A stretch of DNA of 45,912 nucleotides, taken from the NCBI GenBank assembly GCA_017620135.1, contig JAFZQZ010000065.1, positions 1 to 45,912 on the forward strand, written 5' to 3'. Source of the DNA: Bacillota bacterium (GTDB lineage Bacteria > Bacillota > Clostridia > Lachnospirales > Bianqueaceae). Below the pieces are notes generated by a model. The model ran no database searches and was not told the DNA's origin. It worked only from the letters and a program-made list of their open reading frames with translations. This document shows positions 7,619 through 15,986 of the stretch, piece after piece (the stretch's first letter is position 1; each line of letters opens with the position of its first letter). The translations under genes were made by a program, and so were the position numbers.

Positions 7619-8980
7619 TTACAGGATCTGTATAAGCCAGGCTTCGAACTCGTCCATATAGCCGAGATCCCAGATGAGACTGCTCGTCAGGTACTTGTCC
7701 CGGGTATCACGGGAGCAGACGAACGCGTCCAGTACGTCCTGCTCGCTTAGACCGATATCCGCAGGGCGTGTGGGCATACCGATCCGGCGCATCTTCTCTT
7801 CGAGCGCTTCGATATCCGGCAGGTCTTCCCGGATCAACCGGACGAGCTCGTCCCAGTTTTCAAGAATTTTCCTGACCCGCTGCATACGGCGGGTCTTTTC
7901 GTTTTTCTGTGTTTTCTTTTCAAGCGCTATAAAAGACTCGGCAGTCTGTCCGAAGACCCGGCGAAGGCGCGTTTCCCAGGCAGCTTCGTTAAAGAGTTCC
8001 GCAGCAGCCTCGGCGTGTTCCAATGTCGGATGAAGTGTGATCAACTTTTCCAGGATCCGAAGAGCTAGGATCGTCCCGACTCCGACATAGATCCCGTGAA
8101 GATCGTATTCTTCACCTCTGGCGATGGCCATCATCTCCCAGCAGTGAGAGAAGTAATGTTCCTGACCGGATGCGGGACGGGAGGTTCCGACCAGCGTCAT
8201 GCAGACCCCGGACAGCAGCAGGCCTTCGATGACAGCCCGGATCCCGGGTTCTTCCCGGCGGACCGCGCTTTCCATCCCGTTCGCGACCCGCTCATAGGCC
8301 TGGCGGACCAGTGCGGCGATCCGCGCGCAGTACTCCTCGCCGCGCACGCGCGCGGCGATCTTCCATTCGATCAGGGAATGGGCTTTCGCGAGAACATCCC
8401 CGATTCCGGCGTGGATCAGCCGAAGCGGCGCCTCTGCCATGACAGCGGTATCGCAGATGACGCCGATCGGGGCGTTTTCGGGGATCGAAGATTTGGTGTG
8501 ATTCAGTTCCAGTGAGGAAGAGGCGGAGGTATATCCGTCCATGGAAGGCGCCGAACCTACGGTGATCTGCGGGATACGCAGCTTCGTCGCGGCGGCTTTG
8601 CAGATATCTCCGATCGTACCGCTGCCGGCGGCCAGGATCAGATCACAGGCAGGATCGAAGGCGCCTGTCACAGTCTGTACAGCCTTTTCGTCCGGCTGAA
8701 GTTTGGAGGTTCGGTACGGAAAGACATATGTCCCATATGGGATTTCTTTTTCATTCAGGATCCGGCAAACCCTTTCCCCGACAGCGGCATACGTGTTCGC
8801 GTCCGCGACGATAAACGGCCGGGCAAAACTCAGCGCGTCCAGCTGATCGGGCAAAGAAGGAAGAATATCCGGACCCACCGCGAGGAGCCGGATGTCCGCG
8901 CGGTGAACACGTCCGCAGGAACAGCAAAAGCCCTCAGGGCGAAGGAGCGGAGCGAAATCGAACGGTTCGAAATTTGTCAT
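7619..8980 (-). CDS. sn-glycerol-1-phosphate dehydrogenase-like (AraM/EgsA, iron-containing ADH superfamily)
   Basis: The protein has 453 residues. I chose ATG 8980 because AGAAAGAAG lies upstream; earlier frames would run into the divergent gene. It has the EgsA/AraM pattern: a dinucleotide-binding N-terminal half with LILAAGSGTIGD and TVGSAPSMDGYTSASSS, then metal ligands in GIGDVLAKAH (Asp), ASGQEHYFSH (His) and EYDLHGIYVGVG (His). These enzymes reduce dihydroxyacetone phosphate to glycerol-1-phosphate with NAD(P)H and a divalent metal. In Bacillus subtilis araM sits in the arabinose operon. Here it is divergent from an araB-type kinase, which makes the AraM assignment attractive. A C-terminal helical extension after about residue 340 is rich in Lys and Arg. 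The substrate is inferred from the family. Confidence 0.85.
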   Translation of the reverse strand: MTNFEPFDFAPLLRPEGFCCSCGRVHRADIRLLAVGPDILPSLPDQLDALSFARPFIVADANTYAAVGERVCRILNEKEIPYGTYVFPYRTSKLQPDEKAVQTVTGAFDPACDLILAAGSGTIGDICKAAATKLRIPQITVGSAPSMDGYTSASSSLELNHTKSSIPENAPIGVICDTAVMAEAPLRLIHAGIGDVLAKAHSLIEWKIAARVRGEEYCARIAALVRQAYERVANGMESAVRREEPGIRAVIEGLLLSGVCMTLVGTSRPASGQEHYFSHCWEMMAIARGEEYDLHGIYVGVGTILALRILEKLITLHPTLEHAEAAAELFNEAAWETRLRRVFGQTAESFIALEKKTQKNEKTRRMQRVRKILENWDELVRLIREDLPDIEALEEKMRRIGMPTRPADIGLSEQDVLDAFVCSRDTRDKYLTSSLIWDLGYMDEFEAWLIQIL

Positions 8981-8998
8981 GGGAATCGCTTCTTTCTG

Positions 8999-9028
8999 TT
9001 GATTTTCGTTCTGATTCCATTGTATCAT
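8999..9028 (+). promoter_or_regulatory. Probable promoter of the ribulokinase-transporter operon
   Basis: TTGATT (8999-9004), 18-base spacer, TATCAT (9023-9028). It lies in the 80-base divergent gap between the minus-strand dehydrogenase and the kinase, so the two promoters must overlap or lie back to back. Confidence 0.5.
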
Positions 9029-9060
9029 TAGGGCAGTATACGTGCAAGATGGAGGGAAAG

Positions 9061-10722
9061 ATGAGCTATACGATCGGGATCGATTTCGGGACACTCTCGG
9101 CACGGGCAGTCATCGTGGATGTGCTGACCGGGGAGATCGTGTCTTCAGCCAGCGCGGACTATGCGCACGGCGTGCTGAGCCGCGAACTGCCGGACGGAAC
9201 ACCCATCGAACCGGAGTCGGCGCTGCAAGCCCCGGGGGATTATATTCAGGCGCTCGTCGGATCGGTCAAGGAAGCGGTCGGACTGTCGGGACTCATGGCG
9301 GAAGAGATCATCGGCGTCGGGATCGACGCGACTTCATGCACGATCCTGCCGGTGGATGCGGCGGGTGAGCCTATGGCTTTTCATGAAGTATACCGGTCGC
9401 AGCCGCAGGCCTATATCAAAATGTGGAAACATCACGGCGCGGCACCTTACGCGGAGAAGCTGACACAAGCCGCAAAAGAAGCCTGTCCGGACCTGCTGGC
9501 CCGGTTCGGCGGGAACATTTCGGCCGAGAGCCTGTTCCCGCGGATGTGGGAAATGAAGGAAAAAGCGAAGCGACTTTTTACCGAGATGGATGAGTACATG
9601 GAAGTCGCGGACTGGATCGTGAGTGAACTGACCGGTGCGAAGGCACGCGGGAAACGGATCCGCGGCGGCTGCGCGGCCGGCTATAAAGCTTATTATCGGC
9701 CGGAGACCGGATTCCCGCCGAAAGCGCTTTTCGACGCGGCCAGGCTTTCGAGGAAAGAATTTCTGGAAAAACTGCCCTCCCTTGTCGTGCCGGTCGGACA
9801 GGCAGCGGGCCGGCTCACACGCGAAATGGCATTTGAACTTGGGCTGGCGGAAGGGATCCCGGTCGCGGTCGGTATGGTAGATGCGCATGCCAGCGTGCCT
9901 GCCTGCGGTATCACCGGCCCCGGGGAGCTGCTCATGATCATCGGGACGTCGACCTGCCAGATGCTGCTTTCAGAGAAGGACCTGCCGGTCCCGGGCATCT
10001 GCGGCGCGGTCCCGGGAGGGATCCTGCCGGGCTATGTCGGATATGAAGCCGGCCAGACCTCAGTGGGTGATCTGTTCGCATATTTTGTGGACAATTATAT
10101 CACGGAAGATATCCAGCGCGCGGCACGCGCGGCGATCATGGACACCCATACCTATCTTTCCTCTCTGGCGGCAAAGAAGGCCCCCGGTGAAAGCGGACTT
10201 CTGGCACTGGACTGGCTGAACGGGAACCGCAGTCCATTGTGTGATTACGCTCTTTCCGGACTGCTGCTCGGACTGACACAGGAGACCAGGCCGGAGGATA
10301 TCTACCGGGCGCTGCTGGAATCGACGGCTTACGGCTGCCGTACGATCGTCGAAAATTTTATCCGCGCGGGACTTCCGGTGAAAAGGATCCTGGCCTCCGG
10401 CGGGATCAGTCAGAAGAATCCCTTTGCCATGCAGCTTTATGCCGATATTCTCGGAATGCCGGTCGAAGTGGTACCGCTTCCGGTCGGACCGGCTCACGGC
10501 AGCGCGATTTTCGCGGCCGTGGCGGCAGGATCGTCGGGCGGAGGCTACGACAGTGCGGAAGAAGCGATCCGGGCGATGGGATGTAAGGAGAGGATCGTCT
10601 ACAGACCGGTCGCGGATCATGTGACGATCTACGACGGGTTATACAGGAAATATCAGCGCCTCTGCCGGATCTTCGGAGAGGAAGAAAAAGATCTGATGCA
10701 TGACCTTCGGAGGAAGAAATAG
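9061..10722 (+). CDS. araB: L-ribulokinase-like FGGY family carbohydrate kinase
   Basis: The protein has 553 residues, close to the usual 560 of AraB. ATG 9061 follows GGAGGG. It begins with the phosphate-1 loop YTIGIDFGTLSARAVIVD and has the ribulokinase-type GVGIDATSCTILPVD. GMVDAHASVPACG supplies the catalytic base Asp, and MIIGTSTCQM is the phosphate-2 region. The C-terminal part has RILASGGISQKNPFAMQLYAD and the adenosine motif LPVGPAHGSAIFAAVAAG. The enzyme would phosphorylate L-ribulose (or a related ketopentose) with ATP in the cytoplasm. The neighbours are a divergent AraM-like dehydrogenase and, with no gap, an EamA transporter. No araA or araD is in the window, so the natural substrate may differ from L-ribulose. 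Confidence 0.88.
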   Translation: MSYTIGIDFGTLSARAVIVDVLTGEIVSSASADYAHGVLSRELPDGTPIEPESALQAPGDYIQALVGSVKEAVGLSGLMAEEIIGVGIDATSCTILPVDAAGEPMAFHEVYRSQPQAYIKMWKHHGAAPYAEKLTQAAKEACPDLLARFGGNISAESLFPRMWEMKEKAKRLFTEMDEYMEVADWIVSELTGAKARGKRIRGGCAAGYKAYYRPETGFPPKALFDAARLSRKEFLEKLPSLVVPVGQAAGRLTREMAFELGLAEGIPVAVGMVDAHASVPACGITGPGELLMIIGTSTCQMLLSEKDLPVPGICGAVPGGILPGYVGYEAGQTSVGDLFAYFVDNYITEDIQRAARAAIMDTHTYLSSLAAKKAPGESGLLALDWLNGNRSPLCDYALSGLLLGLTQETRPEDIYRALLESTAYGCRTIVENFIRAGLPVKRILASGGISQKNPFAMQLYADILGMPVEVVPLPVGPAHGSAIFAAVAAGSSGGGYDSAEEAIRAMGCKERIVYRPVADHVTIYDGLYRKYQRLCRIFGEEEKDLMHDLRRKK

Positions 10723-11712
10723 ATGCTCGCGGGAATCCTCGGCGCGCTGTTCTGGGGGCTGGAGACCGTTCTTCTGGGAGCCGCGCTTGGATCCGGCCTT
10801 AGCGCACAGGCGGATGTAATCGCAGGAGGAAGTACAGGGCTGCTGGGAATGATGCTTCTGCCACTCTCGGCAGCATTCATCCATGACGCCTGCTCATCGG
10901 TCTATACCTTCGTGTATCACGGGATCCGCGGAAGTCTCGGAAAGACGGTCCATATGCTGAAGACCCGCGGCGCGAGATCGATAGCCATTGCCGCGCTGAT
11001 CGGCGGACCGGTCGGTATGACGGGCTATATTCTGTCGGTCTTCTATATGGGACCGGCCATCGGTGCGGTCGCCAGTACCGTCTATCCGGCCATCGGCGCC
11101 TTGCTGGCGTTCTTCTTTCTGAAAGAACGGATGCCCTGGTACCGATGGATCTTTCTGGCCTTGACGCTGGCGGCGGTCTATATGCTGAGCTATACAGGCG
11201 AGGTGGATATCACCAACTTCTTCCTCGGTCTCCTCGGGACACTGATGTGCGCTTTCGGCTGGGGAACGGAAGCGGTCATCATCACTAAAAGTGTCCGGGA
11301 TCCGCAGATGACGAGCGAGATCGCCCTGCTGATCCGGCAGACGGTCTCGGCTCTTTTTTATGGACTGTTTCTGCTGCCGGTCCTGGGATGGATCCTGTCA
11401 GGAAAGAGCCTGTTCGCCGGATGGAGCCTCGCCGGTGATCTGCTAAGAACGCCTAAGACTTTCGGGCTCCTCGCGCTGGCGGCTTTCGCCGCGACTACCT
11501 CGTATCTCTTCTATTATCAGGCGCTTCGCCGGATCGGTGCGATCCGCGCGATGGCCCTGAACGTAACATATTCGGCCTGGGCTCTGGTTTTCGCTTTTCT
11601 TTTACTGAAGGATCGGGCTTTGCTATCCCCGGCCACGCTTCTTTGCGCGGCGGCCGTCCTGGTTTTCGGCCTGCTGACCGCATCGGCGGGAAAGCCAGCG
11701 TCCGGTCGATAA
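10723..11712 (+). CDS. EamA/DMT family transporter
   Basis: The protein has 329 residues. The ATG starts on the base after the kinase stop codon, so the genes are translationally coupled. About ten hydrophobic segments are visible, arranged as two repeats of five, with a Pro/Gly-rich motif FYMGPAIGAVASTVYPAIGALLAFFFLKERM typical of the EamA fold. Such proteins export or import small metabolites across the cytoplasmic membrane. The coupling with a sugar kinase suggests a carbohydrate or polyol-related substrate, but no substrate can be read from the sequence. Confidence 0.88.
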   Translation: MLAGILGALFWGLETVLLGAALGSGLSAQADVIAGGSTGLLGMMLLPLSAAFIHDACSSVYTFVYHGIRGSLGKTVHMLKTRGARSIAIAALIGGPVGMTGYILSVFYMGPAIGAVASTVYPAIGALLAFFFLKERMPWYRWIFLALTLAAVYMLSYTGEVDITNFFLGLLGTLMCAFGWGTEAVIITKSVRDPQMTSEIALLIRQTVSALFYGLFLLPVLGWILSGKSLFAGWSLAGDLLRTPKTFGLLALAAFAATTSYLFYYQALRRIGAIRAMALNVTYSAWALVFAFLLLKDRALLSPATLLCAAAVLVFGLLTASAGKPASGR

Positions 11713-11751
11713 GTCGATGGACTGTGACCGGCGTCCGGATGATGGGTCGAA

Positions 11752-11974
11752 GGACTAAGAATTGCAGAAATCGAGGTTTTTTATCCCATTTCATCGGTTT
11801 TTCCGGATCTGGATGGACTAAGAATTGCAGAAATCATAGCTTTTTATCCCACTTTTCAGCTGAAATTCAAAAAAAGTGGGATCATAAATGCACATATGAA
11901 AAATCGTAACCCTTCACATCCCGTTGATGCAGGGGAAAAGGGATAACAATTGCATATATGAAAAATATTAGTCC
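11752..11974. repeat. Intergenic mirrored repeat array A (degenerate palindrome of about 223 nt)
   Basis: Two 36-base direct units (11752-11787 and 11815-11850; 32 of 36 bases the same) start GGACTAA and end TTATCCC. Two 35-base units on the opposite strand (11878-11912 and 11940-11974) follow at the same period of 62-63 bases. The centre is a perfect 11-bp stem (11846-11856 with 11872-11882) around CAGCTG. The outer units mirror each other to within 1-2 bases around position 11864. No open frame with a ribosome site lies in the 317-base gap before the next gene. No T-run follows the central stem, so it is not a simple terminator. Confidence 0.75.
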
Positions 11975-12029
11975 ACCTGGATGATTGGAAGGCAAGCCGC
12001 CAGTCGGTCAGTGGACGAAAGGAGAAAGA

Positions 12030-12779
12030 ATGACTGAGTTTTACATCCCTTATGACGGACATAAGATCCACGCGAAGCTGGAAATGCCTGAAAACGCCGG
12101 CGCGCAATGTCCGCTGGCCATCATCAATCATGGGTTTACCGGACACATGGAGGAGCCGCAGATCGTGGCCGTGAAGGAAGCCATTCGCGCCATGGGGATC
12201 GCGACGCTGCGCGTGGACCTTTACGGCCATGGGAAGAGCAGCGGAACTTTTCGGGATCATACTCTTTTCAAGTGGATCGAGCAGGGACTGGCGGTGATCG
12301 AGTACGCGAAGAAACTGGATTTCGTGACGGATCTGTATTATGTCGGTCATTCGCAGGGCGGCATGAATGCCATGATGATGGGCGGCCTGCGGCCGGATGA
12401 TCTCAAAGCGATCATACTGTTGGCGCCGGCCGGAATGATCCCGGATGCCGCGCGTGCGGGCGATCTGGCCAGCGGGAAATACGATCCGGCACATATCCCT
12501 GAGGAACTCGTGATCTGGGGCGGAGAGGTCCTCGGAGGCAATTACGCGCGCGTCGCGCAGTTGCTGCACACGGAAGACGTGATCGGAAAATACCATGGCC
12601 CCGTGCTGATCGTACACGGGACCGCTGATCGCGCGGTACCGTACGCCTACGCGGAAAAAGCCGCCGAGATGTACGAGAACAGTGAGTTTGTCACCATTCC
12701 AGGCTCGAATCACGGCTTTGAAGGATACTATGATGAGATGACCTCTGCCGTGGAAGATTTCCTCAGAGAGCTGAAATGA
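12030..12779 (+). CDS. Alpha/beta hydrolase, feruloyl/cinnamoyl esterase-like
   Basis: The protein has 249 residues. ATG 12030 is preceded by AAAGGAGAAAG; an in-frame ATG 45 bases upstream lacks a site. Motifs are INHGFTGHMEE (oxyanion loop), RVDLYGHGKSSG, the nucleophile elbow GHSQGG with Ser 108, the acid in HGTADRAVP and His in GSNHGFEG. This combination resembles small intracellular cinnamoyl/feruloyl esterases of gut Firmicutes (Est1E-type), which release hydroxycinnamic acids from plant cell-wall sugars. There is no signal peptide. It stands alone between repeat array A and the convergent AraC gene. Confidence 0.85.
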   Translation: MTEFYIPYDGHKIHAKLEMPENAGAQCPLAIINHGFTGHMEEPQIVAVKEAIRAMGIATLRVDLYGHGKSSGTFRDHTLFKWIEQGLAVIEYAKKLDFVTDLYYVGHSQGGMNAMMMGGLRPDDLKAIILLAPAGMIPDAARAGDLASGKYDPAHIPEELVIWGGEVLGGNYARVAQLLHTEDVIGKYHGPVLIVHGTADRAVPYAYAEKAAEMYENSEFVTIPGSNHGFEGYYDEMTSAVEDFLRELK

Positions 12780-12791
12780 TCTAACCGGATA

Positions 12792-13682
12792 TTATCCGGG
12801 AGAAAGCGTCCTGCGGTACTCGGAGGGCGACAGGCCGATGCGGGACCGGAAAAGCCGGCTGAAATAGAGCTGGTCCGGATAGCCCACCGCCTCTGCGATC
12901 TGGCTGAGCGGTTCATCGGTCTGCTCCAGCAGCATCCGTGCCCGGCTGAGGCGTAGAGATGTCAGGTATTCCTTGGGGGAGACGCCGGTCCGCTGCCTGA
13001 AAAGTGTGCGGAAACGACTGGTGGACAGATGGCTCTGTCTGGCCAGGTCATCGACTGACAGATCTTCCCGGAATCGTTGGTGGATGGCCAGAAGCGCGTC
13101 CTGGATCCGCGGGTCATCTTCCGCCTGCATATTTCCTCTGGCCTGCCTGCCGATCGTGACCAGCAGAGAAGTGATCCTGGCGGCAGCCGACATTTCAAAC
13201 AGGGCATCCCGGCGGATGAAATCCTGGAAGAGGGCCTCGTATTCAACCTGAAGGCCCAGAGAATCAGAAACGGATATAAAGGTCTGATTGGGTACCCCGC
13301 ATCGCGCAACGATCGAGGCTGCCTCGGCTCCTGTAAAATGGACCCAGTAATACTGGACTTCCTGCTTCTGCCCGGCCGGCGAAAGCAGGTCTCTGCCGGG
13401 ATCTTCCGCTCCACGCATGGTATAATGATAAGCGGTATGAGGATAGTAAAGGATCACCTGGCCGGGATACATGGTTTTCTTCTCTTCATCGATCCACACA
13501 TCCATCTCTCCACGGACGAGATACTGAAGATAGAAATCTTCCCGTCCGGTCGCTGACCGGCCGATAAAAGGGCTGGGCAGAACACAAAGGCCCGTGCAAT
13601 TGGGGATGAGGGCTTTATCCTGGCGGGAGACGTTATCCGTCCCGCTGCCGAGGTCCAGGTAATAGGATTGATCTACAGGCAT
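12792..13682 (-). CDS. AraC family transcriptional regulator with N-terminal cupin
   Basis: The protein has 296 residues. I chose ATG 13682 (MPVDQSYY) because GAGGT lies 6 bases upstream. Residues about 25-150 form an AraC-type cupin ligand-binding domain (FYLQYLVRGEMDVW, GQVILYYPHTAYHY, YYWVHFTG). Residues about 195-296 hold the double HTH with SVDDLARQSHLSTSRFRTLF and PLSQIAEAVGYPDQLYFSRLF. It is divergent from a sugar isomerase-dehydrogenase operon, the usual arrangement for an activator of its neighbours, with a sugar or sugar derivative as ligand (inference). The downstream end is convergent with the esterase gene. Confidence 0.93.
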   Translation of the reverse strand: MPVDQSYYLDLGSGTDNVSRQDKALIPNCTGLCVLPSPFIGRSATGREDFYLQYLVRGEMDVWIDEEKKTMYPGQVILYYPHTAYHYTMRGAEDPGRDLLSPAGQKQEVQYYWVHFTGAEAASIVARCGVPNQTFISVSDSLGLQVEYEALFQDFIRRDALFEMSAAARITSLLVTIGRQARGNMQAEDDPRIQDALLAIHQRFREDLSVDDLARQSHLSTSRFRTLFRQRTGVSPKEYLTSLRLSRARMLLEQTDEPLSQIAEAVGYPDQLYFSRLFRSRIGLSPSEYRRTLSPG

Positions 13683-13832
13683 GGTTTTACCTCGCAGTCG
13701 ATTTGTCCATATATGTGATTGATTGTTATATATGATTTTATACGAAAATAGCATATATTAAAAAGCGGTAATACGCAAGACAAATCCTTGCGGATAGTCG
13801 AAAATTCTCATTTGACCCATGAGGAGAACCCT
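13683..13832. promoter_or_regulatory. Divergent AraC / sugar isomerase control region
   Basis: This 150-base AT-rich gap holds three ATATAT-cored sequences (near 13708, 13726 and 13752), two of which are in inverted orientation (ATATATG and CATATAT). They are candidate AraC half-sites. No promoter boxes are convincing by eye on either strand. Confidence 0.35.
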
Positions 13833-14657
13833 ATGAAAAAATCACTCAATGCATGGACCGTCGATTCGAAAACCGGTTTTGAGCAGATGTTCAAGGAACT
13901 CAAGGCTGCCGGTTTTGACGGAGTCGAACTGAACGTGGACAAGGAAGGTACCAGCGAGCATTCCCTGACCCTGTCTACAACAGCGGAAGATCTCGCGAAA
14001 ATCAAAGCCATCTCGGAAAAGTATGATCTGCCGGTCATCAGCATCAGTACCTCGCTCTGGGGCGGATGTATGGGGACCGATCCGATACTATCCGAGAAGA
14101 TCCTGAAACAGCAGCTTTTCTGCGCGGACTATTTCGGAGCGAAGGGCATCCTGGTCGTCCCGGGCGGCGCCTATCCGAAGATCCCGCTGCTGGAAGACCG
14201 CAAAGGCTGTATCGAATTCCTCAGATCCCAGCGCGCGCTGATCGAATCCTACGGGATCTATGTGGGTGTCGAGAATGTCTGGAACATGTTCTTCGGATCT
14301 CCGCTGGACATGGTGAGCTTCATCGACGAAGTGGACAATCCGCTGGTCGGCGCCTACTATGATGTCGGCAATGTCATCGCCTTCTCCTGGTCCGAACGCT
14401 GGATCGAGGTCCTGGGCAGCCGCATCCATAACATCCATGTCAAGGACTACAAGCGTGCCCGTGGCGTGAACTCCGGCGGTGTCTGGGCGGACATCCCGCT
14501 GGGCGATGTCAACTGGAAAGCGGTCATTCCGGCACTTCGTGCGGCTGGCTTCGACGGCTATCTGACCGGCGAGGTCTTCAAGGAAGATCCGGACATGTCC
14601 TACCAGGATTACTACGCCTTTGTCGCGAAAGGCATCGAAGAAGTCATCAAGTACTAA
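13833..14657 (+). CDS. Sugar phosphate isomerase/epimerase (xylose isomerase-like TIM barrel)
   Basis: The protein has 274 residues. ATG 13833 follows GAGGAGAA. It belongs to the AP-endonuclease-2/xylose-isomerase-like TIM barrel family: FKELKAAGFDGVELNVD, GVENVWN (metal Glu), VGAYYDVGNV (metal Asp), IHNIHVKDYKR (His and Asp) and GYLTGEVF (final Glu). These enzymes isomerise or epimerise keto-sugars or inositol derivatives with a divalent metal. It is followed 33 bases later by a Gfo/Idh/MocA oxidoreductase, a pairing typical of catabolism of inositol, inosose or unusual sugars. Control by the divergent AraC protein is likely. Confidence 0.88.
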   Translation: MKKSLNAWTVDSKTGFEQMFKELKAAGFDGVELNVDKEGTSEHSLTLSTTAEDLAKIKAISEKYDLPVISISTSLWGGCMGTDPILSEKILKQQLFCADYFGAKGILVVPGGAYPKIPLLEDRKGCIEFLRSQRALIESYGIYVGVENVWNMFFGSPLDMVSFIDEVDNPLVGAYYDVGNVIAFSWSERWIEVLGSRIHNIHVKDYKRARGVNSGGVWADIPLGDVNWKAVIPALRAAGFDGYLTGEVFKEDPDMSYQDYYAFVAKGIEEVIKY

Positions 14658-14690
14658 TTCATACAAATCAACAAGACGAGGAGAATTACC

Positions 14691-15749
14691 ATGAGCAAAA
14701 CAAGAGTTGCCCTGATCGGCTGCGGTACCATCGGACGTTATCACTTCGATCACTTCAAAAAGATGGACGATGTGGAAGTCGTCGGCGTATGCGACATCAT
14801 CCCGGAAAGAGCGGATAAGTTCGCGGCGGAAGTGAACTGCCCGGCTTTCTACAATTTCAAAGAGATGTATGACGCGGTCAATCCCGAATGTGTCTTTATC
14901 GGCATCCCGCCCTACTGCCACGGCGAGATCGAGTTCGAGACCATTGCCCGCCGCATCCCGATGTTCGTCGAGAAACCGGTAGGCCTGGATCCCGCGCAGT
15001 TCCTGGCGATCCGCGACAAGATCCGCGAGGCTGGTCTGATCACCGCTTCCGGCCTGCAGCTTCGTTATGAGAGTAACATCCCGAAACTGAAAGAGTTCGC
15101 AAAAAAGCACAAGATCGTCGAAGCCAACCTCATGAGAGTCGGCGGCATTCCGGATACCCCGTGGTGGAAGGTCCGTGAGCTTTCCGGCGGCCAGCTGGTC
15201 GAGCAGACGATCCATCAGGTCGATATGATGAGAAACGTCATGGGCGAAGAGCCTGTGGAAGTCTTCTCCTTCGGTGGCAAAGACGTCGTCAAGGGCATCG
15301 AGGGATTCGATGTGGAAGACACCTCCATCTCCCTGGTTCGTTTTGAATCCGGTGCCCTGGCTACCATGACCACCGGCTGCTACGCGACCGGCGCGGAGTG
15401 TGCGGACAACAAACTGACCTTTGGTGCGGTCGACGCGCGCGCAGACTACTACATGTTCGATAAAGTAGCTATCTACGGCGAAGCGGAAGATGAGCCGGAA
15501 GAAGGCGCCAACGCCGAAGTCGTCAAAGGCGACGGCCGTATGGTCTCCAAAGGCACCGCCAAGATCTACAAGCCGGAAACCGACTGCGGCATGCTCTGCG
15601 ACCACACCTTCATCGAAGCGGTCCAGACCGGTGATCCTTCCAAGATCAAATCTCCGTATGAGGATGCGGTCAAATCGGTCCTCTTCACCCTGGCCTGCAA
15701 CGAGTCCATGGAAACCGGCAAACCGGTCAAAGTGAACGTGAACCTGTAA
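14691..15749 (+). CDS. Gfo/Idh/MocA family NAD(P)-dependent oxidoreductase
   Basis: The protein has 352 residues. ATG 14691 follows GAGGAGAAT. The N-terminal Rossmann fold starts RVALIGCGTIGRYH, with an acidic residue at the end of beta 2 (VCDIIPERA) favouring NAD. The family signature EKPVGLD contains the conserved EKP, and the catalytic His lies in QTIHQVDMMRN. Such enzymes oxidise sugar or inositol hydroxyls. The gene forms a two-gene unit with the upstream isomerase and ends at a strong hairpin terminator. The substrate is not known. Confidence 0.9.
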   Translation: MSKTRVALIGCGTIGRYHFDHFKKMDDVEVVGVCDIIPERADKFAAEVNCPAFYNFKEMYDAVNPECVFIGIPPYCHGEIEFETIARRIPMFVEKPVGLDPAQFLAIRDKIREAGLITASGLQLRYESNIPKLKEFAKKHKIVEANLMRVGGIPDTPWWKVRELSGGQLVEQTIHQVDMMRNVMGEEPVEVFSFGGKDVVKGIEGFDVEDTSISLVRFESGALATMTTGCYATGAECADNKLTFGAVDARADYYMFDKVAIYGEAEDEPEEGANAEVVKGDGRMVSKGTAKIYKPETDCGMLCDHTFIEAVQTGDPSKIKSPYEDAVKSVLFTLACNESMETGKPVKVNVNL

Positions 15750-15805
15750 GCTGCCCTGCTTCAGGCTGAACAACAAGTTTTATCATAAAAATAAAAAGAA
15801 ACTAT

Positions 15806-15844
15806 GAATGAGGCACTCCATAAGAAAGTGCCTCATTCTCTTTA
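15806..15844 (+). terminator. Rho-independent terminator of the isomerase-dehydrogenase operon
   Basis: A perfect 12-bp stem (15806-15817 with 15827-15838) is followed by TCTTTATATAG. It lies 57 bases after the dehydrogenase stop codon. Confidence 0.75.
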
Positions 15845-15889
15845 TATAGCGGCCGCAACATCTCTTTTTGCTGTTTTCAAGAACGATAC

Positions 15890-15955
15890 TAACGTGCATG
15901 TTTTACAAAAAGATGCACGTTAACTGTTGACATTGTGGTAGTGTGGTGCTATATT
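15890..15955 (+). promoter_or_regulatory. Fic gene promoter with upstream 10-bp inverted repeat
   Basis: -35 TTGACA (15927-15932), 17-base spacer, -10 TATATT (15950-15955): a near-consensus promoter 31 bases ahead of the Fic start codon. Just upstream, TAACGTGCAT (15890-15899) is repeated inverted as ATGCACGTTA (15913-15922), centres 23 bases apart (about two helical turns). This is a candidate operator for a dimeric regulator that is not encoded nearby. Confidence 0.65.
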
Positions 15956-15986
15956 ATATCATGAGCAAACGAAAGGAGACTTTATC

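Noticed and set aside
11752-11974. 36-nt repeats with 27-nt spacers at array A look like a tiny CRISPR array.
   Set aside because: Only two repeats per side, they differ at 4 of 36 bases, they reappear inverted, and no cas gene is in the window.
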